From contig JASANG010002673.1 of the NCBI GenBank assembly GCA_030248215.1, forward strand, positions 186,001-250,000: a stretch of DNA of 64,000 bases, read 5' to 3'. Every line of letters starts with the position of its first letter. Position 1 is the first letter of the stretch. Both the position numbers and the translations under genes were made by a program. A model generated the notes under the pieces. It did not search any database, had not been told where the DNA came from, and was given only the letters and a program-made list of their open reading frames with translations. Positions 57,224 through 64,000 of the stretch are shown here, in pieces. The stretch is from Enoplolaimus lenunculus. Its lineage: Eukaryota; Nematoda; Enoplea; Enoplida; Thoracostomopsidae.

Positions 57224-57705
57224 TACTGTAGTGACCCAAATAACATCGGCTCAATAAGAGCGTAGGCCCCCGGTTTGAGACCCAATCAATAAGAGTCTGT
57301 ATCCCTAATCAGAGACCGTTAATAAGATAGAGTCCATAAGTCGTAATTAGAGTAAACCAATAGAACTCCGTAACCGAATAACTGGGAGGAACACTGTAAA
57401 TTTCAGTGAGTTGATTCTTAACTCAGAATGAGTTGAATCACTCAGGCCGAGTTAGGACTATCAGAACTCAGAATTTTGAGTTTACTCAAGTCATTGTGAG
57501 TATTTAATCAACTCACCCAGAGTCAACTCAACGAAGAGTGAGAATCAACTCAACTCAGAGTGAGTTAATGTATACTGATTTTAATTCAGAAATAACTAAC
57601 TCGCGCGCTGAATTGATTAATCAACTCATTGGAATTTACAGTGAAGGTCCGTGGAAAGGCATACTAAATATCAGACCTCACCTCTTATTCAGGTCATCGC
57701 AACTA
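57224..57705. mobile_element. CTGTAGTGAC-type element carrying a nested CACTGTAAA element
   Basis: CTGTAGTGACCCAAATAAC at the left and CTCTTATTCAGGTCATCGCAA near the right. The segment 57392-57653 (CACTGTAAATTTCAGTGAGT ... GGAATTTACAGTG) is an insertion of the element also seen at 45593. Confidence 0.75.
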
Positions 57706-57727
57706 AGATATGATCTTTTAGTAGCTG

Positions 57728-57812
57728 ACGTAAATTATAAAAAAAATTTCAAAGCTTCTGAGAAGAGCTTCCGAATCGGTTAAAGGCCAAAGGCGTCCCC
57801 ACGGGGTCATTG
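57728..57812. repeat. Interspersed repeat shared with 62270-62352
   Basis: TTTCAAAGCTTCT(G/A)AGAA, CTTCCGAATCGGTTAAAGGC and GCGTCCCCACGGGGTCATTG occur in both places. Confidence 0.7.
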
Positions 57813-58278
57813 GAGTGGTCGTGCCCCCCCCCCCCTCAAATTCGGCTGATGCCCCCAAATAGATTCAGTCTAAAAGTAAACAATCTTGAACAGCAATTGT
57901 AGGGGGCCCCAGGCAAAATTATTCGGTGACCCCAAAATATAATTTTCTGCGGACGCCCGTGTGAAAAGCATTAAATATCTGTTTGTTTGGCTTCTAAAAA
58001 TAAATTTCAATTTGAAAAATATGTTTATCAAAATGTCAAAAACTGTTTCGGGGCTTAAAAATACGCTGATATAAATGTAATCTAAGGGCTGTTGACGTCA
58101 CAGGATAATCTGTTATGTCCACATAGCTTGAAAGTTACCCAATAATCACTCGACAGTATTTAACCTGTCAAAAATTAAGCATAATTCGTTCAGTTTCACT
58201 GCGTTTGCTAATTGCAGAAATCGCATTTGCACAAAACCTATTTATTAACGTGTGCAATTTTACATATTAATTTGAAAA

Positions 58279-61200
58279 ATGCAAACCGTTTTTTGTACGT
58301 TTCTTTGCGTTTTGGCAATTTCGAACGCAGTTAAGTAAGTGTTCATAAAGCTGAAACGCACCACGTACGTAATTTGGGCACTTTTTCAGCACCATTGATA
58401 TAAAGTTCTTTATGTCAAATTCACTAGAATTCTGTATATGGATTGAAGAATCAAAAGGGTGACGACGTGTTTGTCACCAATGCTGTAAAACTAGTCATCC
58501 AACTTTGTGCAATGCGCAAAAGTGTTAGCAAATGCATCAGCATGCAAATTTTCCAATTATACAACAATTCGTTTGTGCGCTATGAAACTATTGTAAACTA
58601 AGTATGGGGGAAACTTGCCCAAAACACGCATGTGGAATGTTCCAGCTTTAATATACAAATATGTCAGATAGATTACCTTCCTATTCGTTCCTTTTGTCTT
58701 TAAAGCTGAAATGCCCGACATACATAATTTGAGCAGTTTTCCTGCATCACAAAAAATTTTCTGACAAGGTGGACCTTTACGTTCGCCTTCCGCGATGCCT
58801 TCTGGATTCGCTATTGCTGACGGGGAACGAATGCACTTTTTAACGGCGTGGCAGTTTTGCTGTTACAAAGGATTTTAGGATTGTTTAGACTAGTATAGAC
58901 TTGATTTGTAACATGTTAAATAAGCCTAATTTAGGCCCGTAGCCAGCTCGCCTTGCTAGTGAGGGGGCTGTAAATTATTCAGGATTGGCATTCAAGGATT
59001 TTCAATGAGTTGCAAGCCAGGTTGTTGCCCATCCCCTTGGCTACGGGCCCGGCCGAATTAAACTGCTTTTACTATAGTTTGTATTATATTTCTATTTTCA
59101 GCTTAGCGTCTGTCTATGAAGAAGGTCGGCAACTATTTAAACTTCAAACAGGGCAGGTAAGTATGCTTAATTATTTTTAAGTCAAATTAAAAAAAAAATT
59201 TAATGTCTTGATTACAAGAACCTAAAACTTTCGCTTTTTTTGAAAATAACAGTGGTAATCCATTAAAACGCTATTAAATAATTAATTAAGGATGTTACAT
59301 TTTTACTCAATTATGAAACAGTAAGTTTCTGTATCCAGTAATGGTCATTGTATCGAGCTGTGCTTACATTGCAAAAAATGGTGAGTCAAATTGACTCTTT
59401 TCAAAATTGACTTTTCCGGCCTACGCAATCTGAGTCAAAATTCGACTCCGCCAGAATCAATTTCGACTCCATAAGCGACTCACTGAGTGGAATTTGACTC
59501 TGGCGGAGTTGAATTTGACTCAGTTTGTGTAGTGCGTAAAAGCCTATTTCAGAAAGAGTCCATTTGACTCACTATTTTTTTGCAGTGTACATACAAAAAA
59601 ATCGTATTTTTCAACAATTCAAATTTGGGTGTGAAATGATCAGGCCATGTCATGACAATCTCATATACACTTGTAAGTATCGGCCCACGTAAAGATCAGG
59701 GGTGGAACGTTTTTCTGTGGGACTAGAAAAGAGTAAGCTTAAAGCTTTAGACTATTTCTTTTCTTGGCTTAGGCTTAGGCTTAAGATTATGCTCATTCTT
59801 AAGCTTAGGCTTACGCTTAGACTCAATCTTAGGCTTAGGGATATGCTTAATACTGTTCCGTCCCTGTTCTTTGCATTGGATATTTCAAGCTTGGACGATT
59901 TATAGTCAATCGTTGTGTCAAGGACATAACAAAATTACGACGAACGGTTTTGTGCCATATATTTCAGGAATGGATGCTCAAACCGTCGGATGTGGACAAC
60001 ATCGTTGGCGAGAAAGAATTCAGCGAATTTGTTGTGAAGTACAACAAGACGTACAAGGACCCACGCGAACGTCTGCAACGGCTGTTGAATTTCCAAGTCA
60101 ATCATTTGTTGGCAAAAGCGCATCAATTGGCTGACAGAGGTAAGTCAAAGTTAATTTTGAAACTTTCAATCTTTGATCTGAAACTTGGCGGACACTCTAC
60201 CAGGAATTATTAGTAGACGAGGCAAGAAGATTGGCCCATGTATAGAACAGGGCCGGATTGTTTTCCGGATCGGCTATAATTGAGTCAGTTTAAGCTTTAG
60301 ACTAATTTTGTTGCTTAGGCTTAGGCTTAGGCTTAGGCTTAGGCTTAGGCTTAGGCTTAGGCTTAGGCTTAGGCTTAGGCCTAGGCTTAGGAATAGGCTC
60401 ACGCTTAGGCTTAGGCGTCGGCTTAGGCTTACGAATATGCTTATACTACTGTTCCAGCCCTGTTCTATACATGGGCCAGAAGATTTATAAGGTGGCAAAA
60501 TAGTTCTTGCATATAATTCTTTTAATAATATCGATAAAATTATTTTTTGGGGGGAGAAGATGTCAGTGAAGGATCGACCCCTCTTGACGTTACGGTAACG
60601 GCGGAACTCCAGTTTGGGGTTAACGTTTCGTGTCAGTTATGATTAGGGGCCTTATCTTAACCAGTGCTACAGCCATATCCCTTCCTATAATCCTTGCAAA
60701 GACGGAAACGGTCATGTTGAATTTTTTGAAAGCCCATATGGAGACCAAAAAATCAAATAACTTCGTTGTTCGCCATAGGCGCCGGAAGTGGGTGGCAGCG
60801 GGAGCACTCGCCCCGCCCCCCAATGTTCAGGTTGAGGGGTACAGCCAATACCCAATATTGCCCAGAGCTTACAATATCAAACTGTCGAATACGTTTTCCA
60901 CCAACACAACCCTATCCGTTATTAAATTTGTACGTTTTAGACTAACAGCAAAATAAAAGTGTGAATACCTCAGTTTACTGGAACTTGTCACACTTTTTCA
61001 CAAAACAATGTGATTTTGACAAAATATTACACTTTAGCAGTCGGCCATTTTGGGTACGATTGTGCCCCCCTTCCAGTGGTATTAATTTGCTTCCGGCGCC
61101 GCTGTTGTTCGCAACGACCGCTCGCGTAAGCAAAAAAATTAGTCTAAAGCTTAAATTGACTCTATTATAGCCCCTCTGGAAAACAATCCGGCCCTGTTCT

Positions 61201-63194
61201 ATACATGGGTCAATCTTCTTGCCTCGTCTACTAATCTCGTAAACTGTGATATAATTATTTTTCGAAAAAGTCGTTGATGTGTAAAGCACTGGATTTTCTA
61301 TTAAATTAACGAAACCTTAGCCTCGTTTACCCTTTAGGGGGGGGGTGGGGAATGTACCCCCCCCCGGCTCTTCCTTTCCGATACTGTCGCGACACACTTG
61401 GTTCTTCTGAAACTCAAAAGTTGTTATCTGCCAAAATATGGTGAAAAATAGGGTTTGACGAAATTCAACAAAATGTTCGTCTTCAGCGCAATTGGTCAAT
61501 CTTAACAGAAAAAAATTGCTAAAAACCGTTTTCAAACTGTAAAATTTCAGGGCACAAAAAGAATCTTCGACCATGGGAACATCCTGGATAGGCGACTGCT
61601 GGGAAACACACATTTTCCCACGTGAACAACTCCTGTTTTGGGAAACGCACATTTTCCCACGTTAACAACTCCTGTTTTGGGAAGCGCACATTTTCCCACG
61701 TGAACACCTTCTGTTTTGGGAAACGTACATTTTCCCACGTGAACACCTTCTGTTTTGGGAAACGTACATTTTCCCACGTTAACAACTCCTGTTTTGGGAA
61801 ACGTACATTTTCCCACGTTAACAACTCCTGTTTTGGGGAACGCACATTTTCCCACGTTAACAACTCGTGTTTTCGGTGATAGGAGAGTTTTATTATTATA
61901 GGCACTGCTGAATACGGAGTGACGCCGTTCTCTGATTTGTCGCATCAAGAGTTCAAAATGTACTATCGGAATTTACAAGTTCAAAATTTGATTTTGCCAA
62001 CAAACGTTGCGACCAATTCAGTCGCTGCGCCTCAATCGTTTGATTGGCGACAACACAATGCTGTTGGTCCAGTCAAAAATCAAGGTTCAACGATAATTTA
62101 AATCATATTTGTCAACGGTTTAACCCTTTCTCACGTGAATATTTTCTATTTCATCTGAGACATACTTTCTGTAATCATGTGAGACATGCTTGTCCGTTAT
62201 GGGTACACGCAATATAGTGCAGTGCATTGTATCTATGCTAGTCGCCAACACACGATCGACATATATACTGACATAAATTATAAAAAGGATTTCAAAGCTT
62301 CTAAGAAAAGCTTCCGAATCGGTTAAAGGCCAAGAGCGTCCCCACGGGGTCATTGGGGGGTCCTGCTCATTAGGAGCTGAACACTCGAGCTCGAGTGGGT
62401 TGGGACGTCTTGTGGAGATTATATACTGCGTTTATGTGTAGTGATATTTGAACGCTATGCATTGTGTACAATTTTGCTTGCATAGTTTGCAGTTTATGCT
62501 AATCACAGTCTGAACTCTATATGTTACGGTTTAGCTGAAATATATGCTATGGTAATATTACATCGTCTTGTTGACTAATAAAAACGTTAGGTATTCGGTT
62601 ATGTCCCCTCGCACACTGGTGTGATAAGGTGAATGTTCCCCACAGTGTTTATATTAATACATCATCACATGCATAGGCTTAGGCTTAGGCTTGGGTTAGT
62701 CAGGTTTGGGTAGAAAGTCAACAAGTACCAAAGGTTACAAGTTCAAATGGAAAAAATGACTATAAACAAACGGTAATTCGCGTATTTTGCCGGACGGTGA
62801 CGGACGACGCCTAGTGGCAGGTATATAGCGCATACTCAAACTCATTGGCCCATGTAAAGATCAGGGGCGGAACGTTTTTCTGTGAGACTGCAATAGAGTA
62901 AGCTTAAACTTTAGACTAATTTTTTTGATCGGTTTAGGCTTTGGCTTAGGCTTAGGCTTAGGAATATGCTCATTGTTAACGCTTAGGCTTAGACTTAGGC
63001 TTAGGCTTAGGAATATGGTTATAATTCTGTTCCGACCCTGTTGTTTACATTGGCCAAACCATTTTAGGCCAATGTGGATCGTGTTGGGCATTCTCAACAA
63101 CCGGCAACATCGAAGGTCACTGGGCGATCAAGAAAGGGCAACTGTTGTCACTTTCAGAACAACAAATAGTTGACTGTGACACCACATGTTATGG
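58279..63194 (+). CDS. Cathepsin F/L-like cysteine protease (papain family), five exons, 3' end beyond window
   Basis: Exons: 58279-58334, 59102-59156, 59968-60139, 61902-62084, 63068-63194; 593 nt, all in frame with GT/AG borders. Exon 1 gives a signal peptide, [17 protein letters not shown]. Exon 3 is the I29 inhibitor prodomain ([20 protein letters not shown] with an ERFNIN-like helix [15 protein letters not shown]). Exon 4 has [18 protein letters not shown], the GNFD-region pattern typical of cathepsin F, then the mature start [17 protein letters not shown]. Exon 5 has [13 protein letters not shown] with the oxyanion Gln and catalytic Cys (about residue 161) and [11 protein letters not shown]. 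The catalytic His and Asn exons lie to the right of the window. The product should be a secreted or lysosomal endopeptidase made as a zymogen. MITEs, a 39-bp minisatellite and an inverted duplication fill the introns, some within a few bases of splice sites. Confidence 0.95.
58933..59050. mobile_element. GGCCCGTAGCC-type MITE in cathepsin intron 1
   Basis: GGCCCGTAGCCAGCTCGCC at the left and CTTGGCTACGGGCCC at the right, 50 bp from exon 2. Confidence 0.8.
59367..59588. mobile_element. Palindromic GAGTCAAA-type element
   Basis: CATTGCAAAAAATGGTGAGT at the left is mirrored by ACTCACTATTTTTTTGCAGTG at the right; inside are ACTCCGCCAGA / CTCTGGCGGAG inverted arms. Confidence 0.8.
59682..59880 (+). 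mobile_element. Telomere-motif MITE in cathepsin intron 2
   Basis: GGCCCACGTAAAGATCAGGG at the left and CTGTTCTTTGCATTGG at the right; TTAGGC, TTAAGC and TTACGC hexamer variants inside. It is followed by the segment shared with 7B2 intron 1. Confidence 0.85.
60209..61235. repeat. Inverted duplication in cathepsin intron 3
   Basis: 60209-60314 (ATTAGTAGACGAGGCAAGAA, then the left end of a telomere-motif element) is found in reverse complement at 61126-61235. The arms include about 25 bp of sequence outside the MITE, so a larger inverted unit was duplicated or moved as one. The 0.8-kb loop has a GC-rich repeat (60770-60830) and no coding. Confidence 0.8.
60233..60477 (+). mobile_element. Telomere-motif MITE with 11 perfect TTAGGC units
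   Basis: GGCCCATGTATAGAACAGGG at the left and CCCTGTTCTATACATGGGCC at the right form near-perfect inverted repeats. Target duplication AGAAGATT at 60225-60232 and 60478-60485, perfect. Eleven uninterrupted TTAGGC copies run from 60315 to 60380. Confidence 0.95.
61605..61878. repeat. 39-bp minisatellite just upstream of cathepsin exon 4
   Basis: About seven units of CACATTTTCCCACGT(G/T)AACA followed by ACTCCTGTTTTGGGAAACG, period 39. It ends about 23 bp before exon 4. Since 39 is a multiple of 3, open frames on both strands are artefacts. Confidence 0.9.
62117..62352. repeat. Composite of TTAA-type end, SINE body and interspersed repeat
   Basis: TTTAACCCTTTCTCACGTGA (TTAA family end) lies 33 bp after exon 4, followed by GAGACATGCTTGTCCGTTAT (body of the 33211 SINE), then the repeat shared with 57728. 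Confidence 0.7.
62847..63055 (+). mobile_element. Telomere-motif MITE abutting the cathepsin exon-5 splice acceptor
   Basis: GGCCCATGTAAAGATCAGGG at the left and CCCTGTTGTTTACATTGGCC at the right. The flanks AACTCATT (62839-62846) and AAACCATT (63056-63063) match at 6 of 8 bases. Exon 5 begins at 63068, so only 12 intronic bases separate the element from the exon. Confidence 0.9.
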
Positions 63195-63692
63195 GTACGT
63201 TAGCGATAGGTTTTCAAACTGACAAACTGTTGCAATTGTAGATTTCAAAATTGGCACAGAAGTACACAAGTATGACTAATCAAATGCGAAAATTGCACTG
63301 AATTTCGAAACTTTACCATTCACTATGGTTGGAAATGCTAGAAAATCTGTATGAATCAGCGCTACACGCATTTTACAACACATGCCTGTTGGTGGTTCTG
63401 CCACTCTTAAACACTTATTTCAAACTGAAAACTAAAATACAAATTAAAACCAAACCTTAAACCACTCCTTAAGGCAGTCCCTGGCTCCACCTAGTCTCTT
63501 GCAACCAAGGCTTAACGACTGAAATGGTGCTTTATGACGAAAGACCTGGGGGTCGGATACATGGAGAGCGACAGAGAAGATATATTTTCTCCCGAAATTT
63601 CTGGAAATACCAGAACTAGCGTATCATACGGTTTAGAATAACAACCTTCAGGACTTTAAAGGTTAAAGAATTCGATGGGCGTTAACTGTTAC

Positions 63693-63900
63693 GGCCCATG
63701 TATAGAACAGGTGCGGATCGTTTTCCGGAGGGGCTGTAATTGAGTCAGTTTTAGCTTTAGACTAATTTTTTGCTTTGGCTTAGGCTTAGGCTTAGGAATA
63801 GGAATAGGCTCATCCATACGCTTAGGCTTAGACCTCGGCTTAGACTTAGGCTTAGGGATATGCTTATAATACTGTCCCACCACTGTTGTTTACACTGGCC
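63693..63900 (+). mobile_element. Telomere-motif MITE copy
   Basis: GGCCCATGTATAGAACAGGT at the left and CTGTTGTTTACACTGGCC at the right; TTAGGC units with AGGAATAGGAATAGGCTC between. Confidence 0.85.
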
Positions 63901-64000
63901 CACGTCACCAACCACAGCTAGCATTGACCAATTAGAAACAAGCGTTTCAATCAAGCGTACACCTAACAGTTGCCAACAAAGGGGGATCCAGAGATTTGTG

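Noticed and set aside
61519-61948. Repetitive open frames of 85-133 codons on both strands
   Set aside because: Product of the 39-bp minisatellite in cathepsin intron 3.
1-64000. Retrovirus-like or Polinton-like elements
   Set aside because: No long terminal repeats, polymerase, capsid or integrase signatures were recognised on either strand; all recognisable mobile DNA here is short DNA-transposon or SINE type.

Overview
The window looks like animal nuclear DNA, most probably from a nematode. It is AT-rich and full of repeats, its genes are split by short conserved exons with GT...AG introns, and the hexamer TTAGGC (the nematode telomere motif) recurs throughout. Ankyrin and 7B2 homologues of invertebrate type agree with this. 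The exact lineage is a guess; a repeat-rich enoplean such as a mermithid would fit. No bacterial operons, rRNA, CRISPR array, retrovirus-like element or complete transposase gene was found.

Four protein genes can be supported exon by exon. (1) A two-exon DUF924-family gene lies on the plus strand (3416-5339). (2) A large ankyrin gene (unc-44 type) runs on the minus strand from a start codon at 32741 to at least 7156: 12 exons, 540 codons and 15 full ANK repeats plus the start of a 16th, with the 3' part beyond the left edge. Its third intron alone is about 17.5 kb. If no ankyrin exon was missed on the left, the DUF924 gene is nested antisense in an ankyrin intron. (3) A six-exon neuroendocrine 7B2 gene (sbt-1 type; minus, 41830-37378) lies upstream of the ankyrin gene. 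(4) A cathepsin F/L-like papain-family protease (plus, from 58279) runs off the right edge after its catalytic-cysteine exon. The genes do not form one pathway; 7B2 and ankyrin are both typically neuronal.

Most of the rest is non-autonomous DNA transposons (MITEs) and minisatellites. The main families are: (a) TIR elements starting GGCCCATGTAAAGATCAG, with 8-bp target duplications and internal TTAGGC hexamers; (b) a related family starting GGCC(A/C)ATGTTACTTT whose interior has become different minisatellites in different copies; (c) hAT-like elements starting CAGGGTGCAACCGG (8-bp duplications, down to 54 bp long) and CAGGGATCGACCGG; (d) TTAA-flanked piggyBac-like elements with a tRNA-like Pol III promoter inside; (e) GGCCCGTAGCC elements with G-runs; (f) GC-rich elements with GTGACGG arrays; (g) TA-flanked CTGTAGTGAC elements; (h) a 4-kb element with long terminal inverted repeats at 45933-49992; and a tRNA-related SINE pair.

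Layout: 1-3415 repeats; 3416-5339 DUF924; 5340-7155 repeats; 7156-14517 ankyrin exons 12 to 4; 14518-32010 giant ankyrin intron 3; 32011-32741 ankyrin exons 3 to 1; 32742-37377 intergenic with SINEs; 37378-41830 7B2; 41831-58278 repeat-dominated with two exon-like orphan segments; 58279-64000 cathepsin.
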